A stretch of 64,000 nt of DNA from Pseudotabrizicola formosa (GCF_002900965.1 NZ_PJOM01000004.1:206908-270907), one strand, 5' to 3'. Shown: positions 53,391-63,977, counted from the stretch's first letter. Notes: generated by a model from the letters alone, not told the origin. Made by a program: numbers and translations.

Positions 53391-54217
53391 GATCGTCGCT
53401 GGAGATCTGGGATGTCGCACGGGGAGAGCCGCGCGTGGTGTTGCAGACCGAGCGGCATATCGAGGCGCCGAACTGGTCGCCCTGTGGCGGCTATCTGCTG
53501 GTGAACGGGGAAGGTGGGCTGTTCCGGGTGCCGCTGGAGGCGCCCGCCTTGCAGGCGATTGATCTGGATGGCGTGGGGCGGCTGAACAACGACCATGGCA
53601 TTTCGCCCGATGGCAAGACATGGGTGTTTTCCAGCCACCATCGCGGCATCGGGTCGGAAATCTATCTGGTGGCGGCGGGGGGCGGTGTGCCGCGCCGGGT
53701 GTCGCCCCAGGCCCCGAGCTGGTGGCATGGCTGGTCGCCGGACGGGGAGGCGCTGACCTATGTGGCGGCGCGGGATGGCTCGGTGATTGATGTCTACACC
53801 CTGCCGGTGCAGGGCGGGGTGGAGCTGCGGCTGACCAAGGGCGAGGGGCATTGTGACGGGCCGGATTACAGCCCGGATGGTTCCTCGATCTATTATAACT
53901 GCGACCGCGACGGCCATGCGCAGATCTGGGTGATGGCGGCGGACGGGTCTGGGCAGCGCAAGCTGTTTGCCGATGGGTTCGTGAACTGGTTCCCGCACCC
54001 GTCGCCTTGCGGGCGCCATGTGATCTATCTGGCCTATCCGCCCGGCACCACGGGCCACCCGGCAGACCTGCCGGTGGCGATCTGCCGGATGGACCCGGAT
54101 GGCGGCAACCGCGTGCGGCTGTTTGAGATCAATGGCGGGCAGGGCACGATGAATGTGCCGAACTGGGCCCCGGATGGCAGTGCCTTTGCCTATATGCGCT
54201 ATGCGCTGCCGGGTTAG
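53387..54217 (+). CDS. TolB-like beta-propeller (PD40 repeat) protein
   Basis: 276-residue protein made of repeated PD40/WD40-like blades: APNWSPCGGYLLVNGEG, DHGISPDGKTWVFSSHH, WWHGWSPDGEALTYVAAR, GPDYSPDGSSIYYNCDRDG, FPHPSPCGRHVIYLAY and VPNWAPDGSAFAYMRY, i.e. six copies, each with the S-P-D-G turn or a variant. No signal peptide, so cytoplasmic unlike TolB. Coupled to the preceding gene; overlaps the convergent gene by four bases. Binding partner unknown. Confidence 0.85.
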   Translation: MRSSLEIWDVARGEPRVVLQTERHIEAPNWSPCGGYLLVNGEGGLFRVPLEAPALQAIDLDGVGRLNNDHGISPDGKTWVFSSHHRGIGSEIYLVAAGGGVPRRVSPQAPSWWHGWSPDGEALTYVAARDGSVIDVYTLPVQGGVELRLTKGEGHCDGPDYSPDGSSIYYNCDRDGHAQIWVMAADGSGQRKLFADGFVNWFPHPSPCGRHVIYLAYPPGTTGHPADLPVAICRMDPDGGNRVRLFEINGGQGTMNVPNWAPDGSAFAYMRYALPG

Positions 54218-54651
54218 GGCTGATGATCGGCTTCGGGGGCCAGATTTTCAGATTTTAGCGGCTTTGGCGTCGTTACCGTGCCGTCATTTGCCCAGACCGC
54301 GATATGGCGCGGGTCGCCCCAGACCGAGACATGCACCTCTGGCCCCATGCCAGGTGCGGTCAGGTGTTCGGGCGTCAGGCCAACGATCCGCACCCGCAAC
54401 AGCTCGCCGCGTTCGACCGCCGGGGCGATCAGGCTGCTGGCCTGCGGGCCGAGCACGCCGATCAGGACGGTGACGGTCCGCGGAATGACCCCCAGAAAGC
54501 GCCGGCTCAGCCGGGCAAAGACGCCCACGCGCCCATCGGGCAGAAGGTGCAGTTCGGCTTCGCTGCCGATCGACAGGCCGGTGCGGGCGACATGCACGGC
54601 GATGTCGCGTACGGCGGCCTTGTGGATCAGCGGTTGCAACAGATCATTCAT
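54214..54651 (-). CDS. Conserved hypothetical protein
   Basis: 145-residue soluble protein, no recognised family. It starts MNDLLQPLIHKAAVRDIAV, has an LLPDGRVGVFARLSRRF strand pair and ends VSVWGDPRHIAVWANDG with a charged tail. The ATG at 54651 follows AAAGGCCCC; the frame upstream, toward clpB, is antisense noise. Possible small beta-barrel. Its 3' end overlaps the propeller gene by four bases. Confidence 0.65.
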   Translation of the reverse strand: MNDLLQPLIHKAAVRDIAVHVARTGLSIGSEAELHLLPDGRVGVFARLSRRFLGVIPRTVTVLIGVLGPQASSLIAPAVERGELLRVRIVGLTPEHLTAPGMGPEVHVSVWGDPRHIAVWANDGTVTTPKPLKSENLAPEADHQP

Positions 54652-54910
54652 GACGGGGCCTTTCACGGCAGGGGCGGTGCGGCTGCTCTCGCCCGCCTGT
54701 TCTTTGCCCTGTTGTCCGCAGCCATGCCGCTGGCCGCAACCCGTTGCGGCGCGGCCCGGCCTGGGGTGACCTGTTCCCGCCGATATGGCCGCCTGCCGTC
54801 GGCGGAAAGGCACTGCCGCGCAGGCTGGGGCCGTGCCCTGCCATTGACGCCTGTGACGGCGGGCCGATTCGCGGGTGGATGATGAATTTGCACCGCAGCC
54901 TTGTGGCAAT

Positions 54911-54939
54911 CTTGCATCAAGCCCTGTGGCATCCCATGT
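54911..54939 (+). promoter_or_regulatory. Sigma-32 (RpoH) type heat-shock promoter of clpB
   Basis: The 360-base gene-free stretch 54652-55011 contains CTTGCA (54911-54916), 15 bases, TCCCATGT (54932-54939), close to the CTTGAA / CCCCATnT consensus of RpoH promoters, about 70 bases before the clpB start. Nothing else recognisable lies in the gap. Confidence 0.65.
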
Positions 54940-55011
54940 CTTGTCTGAGGCCGAAGTTCCGCGTGCCACTGTTGGGCGCGGACGAGCGGTGCCAACATAG
55001 GAGAATGACCG

Positions 55012-57624
<2,613 letters not shown>

Positions 57625-57654
57625 CCCTGCCCGGGGTCGCACAGACTTCCCGCA

Positions 57655-57681
57655 CCTTCCCCCTGTGTTACAGGGGGGAGG
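57655..57681 (+). terminator. Hairpin after clpB
   Basis: CCTTCCCCCTG pairs with CAGGGGGGAGG (11 pairs, one G-T) around TGTTA, 30 bases after the clpB stop and followed by a T-rich tract. Confidence 0.75.
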
Positions 57682-57794
57682 TGTGTTTGTTTTCAATGGG
57701 TTGGGTTTTGGATTTAGGGATTTGTTAAGCTTTGGGGGGAGGGGTGGCGGGGTGAACCCCGCCCTACCGGGGCTTGAACGTGGCGAGAATATAT

Positions 57795-57811
57795 GATACG
57801 TATCGCGTATG
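57795..57811 (+). promoter_or_regulatory. Palindromic operator at the higB start
   Basis: GATACGTATC (57795-57804) is a perfect ten-base palindrome, overlapped by ATACG-TATCG-CGTAT (57797-57811) that includes the higB ATG. Such overlapping repeats at a toxin-antitoxin start suit HigA autorepression. Confidence 0.6.
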
Positions 57812-58087
57812 ATTGTTAGCTTTGCCGACAAGCGCAGTGAAAAGCTGTTCCGGCTGGAGCGGGTTGCGGCGTTTCAGGCGGTGGAGCGGGCGGCCTTGCG
57901 GAAACTGGCGATGCTGAACGCGGCGGTCACGCTGGACGATCTGCGCGTGCCGCCCGGCAACCGGCTGGAGGCGCTGTCGGGCAACCGGGCCGGGCAATGG
58001 TCGATCCGGATCAATGACCAGTGGCGGCTGTGTTTCAGATGGGAAGGAAATGACGCCTATGACGTTGAAATCTGCGACTACCACTGA
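57809..58087 (+). CDS. higB: HigB-type toxin (RelE/ParE superfamily)
   Basis: 92-residue ribosome-dependent mRNA interferase. The core signature NRLEALSGNRAGQWSIRI, NDQWRLCFRW and the C-terminal VEICDYH are those of HigB. Toxin before antitoxin is the HigBA order. The start overlaps the palindromic operator; the higA start lies within its 3' end. Composition remains GC-rich, unlike the genes that follow. Confidence 0.92.
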   Translation: MIVSFADKRSEKLFRLERVAAFQAVERAALRKLAMLNAAVTLDDLRVPPGNRLEALSGNRAGQWSIRINDQWRLCFRWEGNDAYDVEICDYH

Positions 58088-58364
58088 CGCGGAAACGCTG
58101 GACCCGGTGCATCCGGGGGAGGTGCTTGGCGAGGAATTTCTGGCCCCGCTGGGCCTGAGCGCCGCCGAACTGGCGCGGCGGGTGGGCGTGCCCGCCAACC
58201 GGATCAGCGAAATCGTGGCCGGACGGCGGAGTGTGACGGGGGACACCGCCCTGCGGCTGGCCGCCGCGCTGGGCACCAGTGCCGAGTTCTGGATGAATTT
58301 GCAGAAGGGCTGGGAACTGGCGGTGGCGCGGCGGGCTTGGGGTGGCGGTGTGGAGCGGGTTTGA
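58059..58364 (+). CDS. higA: HigA-type antitoxin (Xre family)
   Basis: 101-residue helix-turn-helix antitoxin. HPGEVLGEEFLAPLGLS at residues 18-34 is the classical HigA start, followed by the helix-turn-helix AELARRVGVPANRISEIVAGRR and the C-terminal LGTSAEFWMNLQ. It neutralises HigB and represses the pair. Overlaps higB by 29 bases; an ATG at 58050 is an alternative start. Confidence 0.9.
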   Translation: MTLKSATTTDAETLDPVHPGEVLGEEFLAPLGLSAAELARRVGVPANRISEIVAGRRSVTGDTALRLAAALGTSAEFWMNLQKGWELAVARRAWGGGVERV

Positions 58365-58404
58365 GGGGGATGGTGAATTAAGCGCCTTAAGTTTGCCTGA
58401 AGCT

Positions 58405-58428
58405 TGCCACGGAGGGTATTTTGGAACA
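58405..58428 (+). repeat. Second copy of the GAGGATATTT element tail
   Basis: GGAGGGTATTTTGGAACAGA recalls the tail of the mtgA element at 19605-19624. It is preceded by TTAAG-CGC-CTTAA (58378-58390), an inverted repeat, and lies at the switch from GC-rich to A/T-rich DNA. Confidence 0.5.
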
Positions 58429-58470
58429 GATTGCACTTCAAATTAACTTGCGAGAGTAGTTCGAACTTAG

Positions 58471-59088
58471 ATGGCAGTTTTTACTGATGAAACAGCGCTC
58501 AAAACTGCGATGACTGAGAACTCAGGATCAGCCTTTGTTGATAGCTATATTCTTGGTGCAGACACAACTCACTTTGATTTAAACAAAAGGCGATTTGTTT
58601 CTGATCTAATAAACGAAGAATATGGGATTCAGGTTGAAGCCCAAGAACTTGTTGTTGTTGGTTCTTCAAAACTTGGGTTTGGCATAAACGAAAAAAGGCT
58701 ATTTGATGGCCGGATCGCTCCTGCATACCGTCCATTTTCTGAATTTTCTGATATTGATCTTTCAATTTGCAGTCCGGCTCTTTTCAATCTGCTGTGGCAT
58801 GAGATAAGTGCCAACTTTCATCAGCTGAGTTATTTTCCATATAAGTGCCGTAAGCTAGGAGACTACTTTACATATGGGTGGCTTAGGCTTGATCAGATTC
58901 CTTATGATGTAGCGCCTAGGCTTGTAAAGTGTGAAAGCCTGAAGGTTTTAAGGGGAAAGGCTCGAAAAGATCGAGTGAATGGACATCCAAAGCTAAACTT
59001 CGGAATTTTTCACGATGTTCATCATTTGAAGCTTTACCAATTGCGTAGCGTTGACGCTTGCCGAAAGAAACTGGAGTCGCCTTTATGA
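58471..59088 (+). CDS. Nucleotidyltransferase-fold protein of an A/T-rich cassette
   Basis: 205-residue cytoplasmic protein. VVVGSSKLGFGIN at 61-73 and, 23 residues later, FSDIDLSIC at 92-100 give the G-S-x(n)-D-x-D signature of polymerase-beta-type nucleotidyltransferases; Asp94 and Asp96 would bind the metals. A third acidic residue is uncertain, perhaps Asp182 in FHDVHHL. No helical antitoxin or cyclic-dinucleotide signature is evident. Coupled by ATGA to the DUF262 gene. Base composition is far lower in G+C than the neighbours, indicating transfer. The nucleotide product or target is unknown; transfer to tRNA or protein, or second-messenger synthesis, are all possible. Confidence 0.7.
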   Translation: MAVFTDETALKTAMTENSGSAFVDSYILGADTTHFDLNKRRFVSDLINEEYGIQVEAQELVVVGSSKLGFGINEKRLFDGRIAPAYRPFSEFSDIDLSICSPALFNLLWHEISANFHQLSYFPYKCRKLGDYFTYGWLRLDQIPYDVAPRLVKCESLKVLRGKARKDRVNGHPKLNFGIFHDVHHLKLYQLRSVDACRKKLESPL

Positions 59089-60122
59089 TTGTCACAACTG
59101 CCACAAATAAAAAAGTTCGTGAACTGCTCAAGTCGGTTCGTGATGGCTCTCTTATACCACGGCCAGAATTTCAGCGCCGACTGGTTTGGACAATAAAAGA
59201 TAAGGATAAGTTTATTGAGTCTGTCTTGAAGGGGTACCCGTTTCCAGAAATCTACATCTGTAACGGAGAAATCGACACCGATACAGGTGAAGGTACTCAA
59301 CTACTAGTCGATGGCCTGCAACGCGTTAGCACTTTGGCAGAGTATTTTAACGGCTCTAGCTCCTTCGTGCATACGCTTACGAATCCATATCAGGACTTGA
59401 TGATACCAGAAAAGGAGGCGTTTCTCGACTACAATGTTGTCGTTCGCGATTTGGGGACGCTAACAAAAGATCAAGTAATAGAGGTTTTTAGAAGGCTTAA
59501 CTCTACACAGTATACATTGCGCGATATGGAGGTAAACAACGCAATCTATGATGGGGCAATGAAAAAGTTCTGTGAGCGGCTTTCAGAGCATGAGTTTTTT
59601 GAAGTTCATCGGGTGTTCCTTGCCAGTGACAGAAAGAGAATGGGTGATGTTTCATTTTGTCTATCTCTTGTAGCAACAATGATGTATGGATATTTTAATC
59701 GGGATAGTGAGCATGAGAGCATTCTGAGCAAGTACAACGAATCATTTCCGGACGAATCGGAGTACTTGAGAAGAATTGAGTTCGTCTTTGAGTTTATTGA
59801 CGAGTGTGGATTTGATGCCAAGTCGCGTATTTGGAAGAAGGCAGACTTCTTCACGGCGTTTCTGGAATTGGACGGTGCATTGAACATCGCTCACCTAAAA
59901 GTTGATCCGTCGAGTGCCGTCAGCAATCTCACGACGTTTTATGATCAAGTTGACAGCGTCGTGGAGCAAACAGAGGTTGCTGCAATATATTATAAATCGG
60001 CGTTGCAGGCGTCAAACGACAGAAATAATAGACTACGTAGAGCCTTTGCAATTTCTGGCGTGATTCGCGGAGAGACTGAGGATAAAGTTCTCGCGGTAAT
60101 GCGTGATTTTGGACTAGTATGA
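59085..60122 (+). CDS. DUF262 domain protein (GmrS/ParB-like fold), stand-alone
   Basis: 345-residue protein whose first 90 residues match the DUF262/GmrSD N-terminal domain: IPRPEFQRRLVWT at 24-36 and LLVDGLQRVSTL at 74-85, the position of the DGQQR NTPase motif, here DGLQR. A helical part follows (residues 100-345). I see no HNH (DUF1524) nuclease domain, so it is not a full GmrSD restriction enzyme. The ATG at 59085 overlaps the stop of the nucleotidyltransferase gene; a start at 59058 is unlikely. Same A/T-rich composition. Likely part of a two-protein defence or toxin-like module (inference). Confidence 0.8.
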   Translation: MIVTTATNKKVRELLKSVRDGSLIPRPEFQRRLVWTIKDKDKFIESVLKGYPFPEIYICNGEIDTDTGEGTQLLVDGLQRVSTLAEYFNGSSSFVHTLTNPYQDLMIPEKEAFLDYNVVVRDLGTLTKDQVIEVFRRLNSTQYTLRDMEVNNAIYDGAMKKFCERLSEHEFFEVHRVFLASDRKRMGDVSFCLSLVATMMYGYFNRDSEHESILSKYNESFPDESEYLRRIEFVFEFIDECGFDAKSRIWKKADFFTAFLELDGALNIAHLKVDPSSAVSNLTTFYDQVDSVVEQTEVAAIYYKSALQASNDRNNRLRRAFAISGVIRGETEDKVLAVMRDFGLV

Positions 60123-60132
60123 TCGCCCTCCC

Positions 60133-60972
60133 TCACCCCTCCCCAAACCACCGCTCCACATAATCCATCACGTCATCCATCAGCCCGCCCCGCCGGGCCT
60201 CGGGGCCTGAGAAGCGCAGGGCGTAGCCGTGTTGGGTGTGTTCGCGGCGGATGGTGAGGCCTTTTTTGAGGTGCAGCAGGCGGCGGGGGCGGGGGGAGTC
60301 TCCGGCCGTCTTACTGGTCGTGCTTTCGGTGATCAGGGGCAGCAGCGCCTGCCATTGGGTGTCGAGGCTGGGGGATTTCAGCTCTGCCAGCGCGGTAAGC
60401 AGCAGGTTTTCCCAGCCGTTGCGCACGGGGATGGCGAGGCGGTCCATCTGGCGGCTGGTGAGGCGTTCGGGGGTCTGGAGGAGTTTGTCGAACACCTGCA
60501 CCACATCGACATGGCCGCGCATCCGGTAGTGCGACTGGCGCGAGAGCATGGGGTAGAGCGCCTCGATGGCGGCGTCAGGGGTGGGGTAGTAGAGGCCCTG
60601 CACGGCTGTCAGCACCAGACGGGCCTTTTCCCACGGGCTGATCTGGACGCGGATTTCATTCTCGCCCACCATTTCGGCGAAGGCCTGATCATAGGTTTCG
60701 GGGCTGCGCACGAAGGCCTGCACCTTATCATGCCCGAGGCGTTGCACCGCAGTAAGACGGCGGAAGCCCGAGATGAGGCCATAGGTGAAGGGCGGTTTCG
60801 AGGTGGAGAGGGTATAAACCTCTATCGGCTGGCGCAGGCCGCTGTCGCGGATCGAGTCTGCCAGGGTGGTGATGTCTTCCTCGGCGATCACGCGACGGTC
60901 GCGCGGGAGGGCATGCGCGTCGATCTGGTCAAGCGGGATCAGGCGGAGGTCGGTGTTGGCGAGAGATGTCAT
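60133..60972 (-). CDS. ParB-like partition/nuclease-fold protein
   Basis: 279-residue protein with the ParB N-terminal domain: IPLDQIDAHALPRDRR, LADSIRDSGLRQPIEV and LISGFRRLTAVQRLG, the last the box II motif (GERR-like, here GFRR). A central helical region near SRQMDRLA and QISPWEKARLV resembles ParB-type regions. Unlike ParA-linked ParB there is no adjacent parA. The ATG at 60972 has AGGAG seven bases upstream. GC-rich like the host. It converges on the DUF262 gene with only ten bases between stops; both are ParB-fold, which is curious. Confidence 0.8.
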   Translation of the reverse strand: MTSLANTDLRLIPLDQIDAHALPRDRRVIAEEDITTLADSIRDSGLRQPIEVYTLSTSKPPFTYGLISGFRRLTAVQRLGHDKVQAFVRSPETYDQAFAEMVGENEIRVQISPWEKARLVLTAVQGLYYPTPDAAIEALYPMLSRQSHYRMRGHVDVVQVFDKLLQTPERLTSRQMDRLAIPVRNGWENLLLTALAELKSPSLDTQWQALLPLITESTTSKTAGDSPRPRRLLHLKKGLTIRREHTQHGYALRFSGPEARRGGLMDDVMDYVERWFGEG

Positions 60973-61030
60973 GCGGCGGCTCCTGTCAGGCAGGGCTGCG
61001 AGCATGGGGCGGCAGGGTTAGCGCCGGGTT

Positions 61031-61057
61031 CGGGGGGCGCGCGGTGCACGCCCCCCG
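61031..61057 (-). terminator. GC-rich hairpin downstream of the fasciclin gene
   Basis: CGGGGGGCG pairs with CGCCCCCCG around nine bases, 21 bases after the fasciclin stop on the minus strand. The following CCCCCCGGGATGTTTGCAG is a diverged version of the hairpin element after mtgA. Confidence 0.6.
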
Positions 61058-61077
61058 GGATGTTTGCAGAGGGCCGA

Positions 61078-61560
61078 TTACATCGGTGGCATGATGACGG
61101 TGTCGATCACATGGATCACCCCGTTCGAGGCCGCGATGTCGGCGGTGGTGATATTGGCGCCGTTGACCTTGGCGCCGCCGTCGAGCGTGATGGTGACATC
61201 GGCCCCGTTGACGGTGGCGGCGGTCATGCCTTCGGTCAGATCGGTCGACATCACGGCACCCGGAACGACGTGATAGGTCAGGATCGCGGTCAGCTGATCC
61301 TTGTTTTCCGGCAGGAGCAGGGTGTCGACGGTGCCAGCCGGCAGGGCGGCGAAGGCTTCATCGGTGGGCGCGAAGACGGTGAACGGGCCTTCGCCCTTCA
61401 GCGTTTCGACCAGACCGGCGGCGGTCAGCGCGGCGGCGAGGGTGTTGAAGGTGCCTGCCTCGACCGCGGTGTCCACGATGTCTTTGGAATGGCCGTCTGC
61501 GAAGGCAGGGGCCGAGAAGGCAAGGGCGGTTGTCATGGCAAGAAAGGTTCTGCGGATCAT
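61078..61560 (-). CDS. Fasciclin domain secreted protein
   Basis: 160-residue protein with a signal peptide ([21 protein letters not shown]) and one complete FAS1 domain: [17 protein letters not shown], then [16 protein letters not shown] and the closing [14 protein letters not shown]. Secreted FAS1 proteins mediate adhesion or, as osmotically inducible proteins, act in the periplasm. No membrane anchor. Divergent from msrP with 273 bases between. Confidence 0.93.
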   Translation of the reverse strand: MIRRTFLAMTTALAFSAPAFADGHSKDIVDTAVEAGTFNTLAAALTAAGLVETLKGEGPFTVFAPTDEAFAALPAGTVDTLLLPENKDQLTAILTYHVVPGAVMSTDLTEGMTAATVNGADVTITLDGGAKVNGANITTADIAASNGVIHVIDTVIMPPM

Positions 61561-61833
61561 AGGTCACTCCCGTTTGATCATCGCCTTGATTGGCCTGCCG
61601 TATATGGGGCAGTCCTGCGATCAGATCAGGGCGACATTTCGGTGAGTGGCCCTTGTCAGCGGCGCGGGCAGCGCTAAGCCGGGGGGTCGGATATTTTCCA
61701 GTCAACAACCTGTGACGGCAGGTGATGTAACGTGAGCCGCAGCGGGGGCGATCTGGCCCCAGACTGGGACGCGCGGCGTTTGATTTTCTGCGCCAGCCTG
61801 CCATGTTCTATGGCGACAGGATGGGAGATGGAA

Positions 61834-62754
61834 ATGACGCTTGGGTTGAAATGGTCGGATGTGACGCCAAAGCCGCAGTGGATGAACCGCCGGCAGCTGA
61901 TGGCGGGGGCGGGGGCGCTGATGGCGGCGCCTGTGGGGGCGCAGAGCGGAATGGCGCAGACTGGGCTAGCGAAAAGCCCCTATTCCACCGATGCGGCACC
62001 GAACACGCTGTCCGAGATCACCACCTATAACAATTTCTACGAGTTCGGGCTGGACAAGGGCGACCCCGCCCGCAACGCCCGGCTGCTGACGACCGACCCC
62101 TGGGCGGTGGAGATCAGCGGCCTGGTGGACCGGCCCGGCAGCTATGATCTGGCCGATATCCTGCAAGGGGCCCCGCTGGAGGAGCGGATCTACCGTTTCC
62201 GCTGTGTCGAGGCCTGGTCGATGGTGATCCCCTGGGTCGGGTTCGAGCTGGCGCATCTGCTCAACAAGGCGGGCGTGCAGCCAGGGGCGAAATATGTGGC
62301 ATTTGAAACGCTGGTCCGCCCCGAGGAGATGCCGGGGCAGCAGACCCGCAGCCTGGACTGGCCCTACCGGGAAGGCTTGCGGCTGGATGAGGCGATGCAT
62401 CCGCTCACCATTCTGGCGACGGGGCTCTATGGGGAGCCGATGCCGAACCAGAACGGCGCGCCGATCCGGCTGGTGGTGCCGTGGAAATACGGCTTCAAGT
62501 CGATCAAGTCGATTGTCAGCATCCGGCTGACCGACACCCAGCCGCAAACCACCTGGAACATGCAGAACGCCCGCGAATACGGCTTCTATAGTAATGTGAA
62601 CCCCGAGGTGAGCCATCCGCGCTGGTCGCAGGCCAGTGAGCGCCGGGTGGGCGCAGGCATTTTCGCCGGGCGCGAGGATACGCTGATGTTCAACGGCTAT
62701 GGCGACCAGGTGGCCAGTCTTTATGCCGGGATGGACCTGAGCAAAGACTTCTGA
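61834..62754 (+). CDS. msrP: Protein-methionine-sulfoxide reductase catalytic subunit MsrP
   Basis: 306-residue periplasmic molybdenum-cofactor enzyme that repairs oxidised methionines. A twin-arginine signal is seen ([18 protein letters not shown]); [18 protein letters not shown] includes Cys124, the molybdenum ligand, and the sulfite-oxidase fold motifs [13 protein letters not shown] follow. The frame opens at 61732; ATG at 61834 after GGGAG at six bases is chosen (61828 also possible). Ten bases before msrQ. Confidence 0.94.
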   Translation: MTLGLKWSDVTPKPQWMNRRQLMAGAGALMAAPVGAQSGMAQTGLAKSPYSTDAAPNTLSEITTYNNFYEFGLDKGDPARNARLLTTDPWAVEISGLVDRPGSYDLADILQGAPLEERIYRFRCVEAWSMVIPWVGFELAHLLNKAGVQPGAKYVAFETLVRPEEMPGQQTRSLDWPYREGLRLDEAMHPLTILATGLYGEPMPNQNGAPIRLVVPWKYGFKSIKSIVSIRLTDTQPQTTWNMQNAREYGFYSNVNPEVSHPRWSQASERRVGAGIFAGREDTLMFNGYGDQVASLYAGMDLSKDF

Positions 62755-62764
62755 GGCGGTGCAG

Positions 62765-63376
62765 ATGCTGGCCTCCGCGATCGACCGGGTCAACGGCCTT
62801 GCCCGGCGCCTGCCCACCGGGGTGGTCTGGGCTGCGGCCTTCATTCCCTTTGTCTGGCTGGTCTGGGCCGCGGCGACCAACCGGCTGGGGGCGGACCCGG
62901 TGAAGGCGATCGAGCTGCAGCTGGGCCTGTGGGGGCTGCAACTCCTGATCGCCTCGCTGTGCATTACCCCCTTGCGCAAGACCGGGCTGAACCTGCTGCG
63001 GTTCCGCCGCGCGCTGGGGGTGATGGCCTTCTTCTATATAGCGATGCATTTCCTCGCCTGGGTGGTGCTGGACATGGGCCTGCGCTGGGAGGAGATCCTG
63101 CGCAACCTTTATAAGCGGCCCTATATCATTCTGGGGATGGTCGGGCTGCTGGCGATGATTCCCCTGGCGGTGACCTCGACCAATGCGGCGATCCGGCGGT
63201 TGGGGGCGGCCAGATGGCGGAGTCTGCATCGCCTTGCCTATGTGGCGGCGGTGGCCGGGGCGCTTCATTTTGTGATTTTGGTGAAGGGCTGGCCGCTGGA
63301 ACCCTTGCTTTATGCGGGTGCCGTAGCGGCAGTTCTGCTGCTGCGGCTGCGTCTGCCACAGAGGCTTCGCGCCTGA
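62765..63376 (+). CDS. msrQ: Haem-binding membrane subunit MsrQ
   Basis: 203-residue inner-membrane cytochrome b-type protein with about six membrane segments that passes quinol electrons to MsrP. Haem-ligand histidines lie in FFYIAMHFLAWVVL and SLHRLAYVAAVAGALHFV; PYIILGMVGLLAMIPLAVTS is typical of the family. A GTG at 62759 is an alternative start; ATG 62765 follows GAGG at the right distance. Confidence 0.93.
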   Translation: MLASAIDRVNGLARRLPTGVVWAAAFIPFVWLVWAAATNRLGADPVKAIELQLGLWGLQLLIASLCITPLRKTGLNLLRFRRALGVMAFFYIAMHFLAWVVLDMGLRWEEILRNLYKRPYIILGMVGLLAMIPLAVTSTNAAIRRLGAARWRSLHRLAYVAAVAGALHFVILVKGWPLEPLLYAGAVAAVLLLRLRLPQRLRA

Positions 63377-63535
63377 GTCTGTGGATAACCCGCGCAGGCG
63401 GGGAAATGTTCCGGCCGGGCCGCAAGAAAATTGCCGCAACCCGCCGCTTCTTGTGGCGATAGTTTCGCCAACCCCCGGATTTTGCGCGATTTTCGGGTTT
63501 TGTGAAAAAAATGCGACTGCCTGCGTTTTTTCCTC

Positions 63536-63564
63536 TTGCGGGTTCCGGCACCCCGCCGTAAATA
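63536..63564 (+). promoter_or_regulatory. Ribosomal RNA operon promoter
   Basis: TTGCGG (63536-63541), 17 bases, TAAATA (63559-63564) with A/T-rich DNA just upstream (TGTGAAAAAAATGCG at about 63500-63514), about 415 bases before the 16S gene. The -35 matches that of tRNA-Val. Confidence 0.65.
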
Positions 63565-63569
63565 CTGCC

Positions 63570-63977
63570 TCACCGAAGCGAAACAGCGACGGTGACGGAC
63601 GGAAGCGAAGACGAAGCGACGCGGAAACGCAGAACGGAAGCAGAGCGGAAGGTCGGAAAATCTGAAGATACGGCGGTTCGGGAAACGCTAAGAGATTAGC
63701 GCCTCGATTTTGTTTTGTCTTCTTGCTCTTTGAAAATTGAAAGTGATGAAGGGATATGTGGGCGGTTTGGGCGCATCGGCGTCTGACACGTAGCATATCT
63801 GCCCAGCAGGGGAGTGACCGAGAGGTTACCGACCGATGACCTGGGGAAAGCTTCACGGTTTGTGGGTTCTTGTTTCTTTGGAAACACGAGCACATGAATT
63901 GTTAGGACCTGTGTCCTTAAGGGATGCAGGCAGATGTGCGAAGGTTCGACGTCAAGGATAAGTTCTTCGGAACTTTT
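63570..63977 (+). ncRNA. rRNA operon leader with boxA
   Basis: Transcribed leader of the rRNA operon, free of genes. It begins with a purine-rich stretch holding three GAAGCGA copies (63575, 63602, 63613), then a hairpin CGCTAA-GAGA-TTAGCG (63686-63701), and TGCTCTTTGA (63724-63733), the boxA antitermination site. The rest of the 600-base gene-free stretch (63377-63977) holds the promoter and the processing-stem strand upstream of 16S. Confidence 0.7.

Noticed and set aside
57655..61065. Whole 57.7-61 kb stretch as a prophage or integrative element
   Set aside because: No integrase, transposase, phage structural gene or flanking direct repeats found; only 58.4-60.1 kb differs in composition.
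60229..61677. 482-codon frame across the ParB-like and fasciclin genes
   Set aside because: Runs antisense to two well-supported genes; translation is Gly/Gln/His-rich.
63570..63660. Purine-rich GAAGCGA repeats as a CRISPR array
   Set aside because: Repeats are only seven bases and irregularly spaced; no cas genes in the window.
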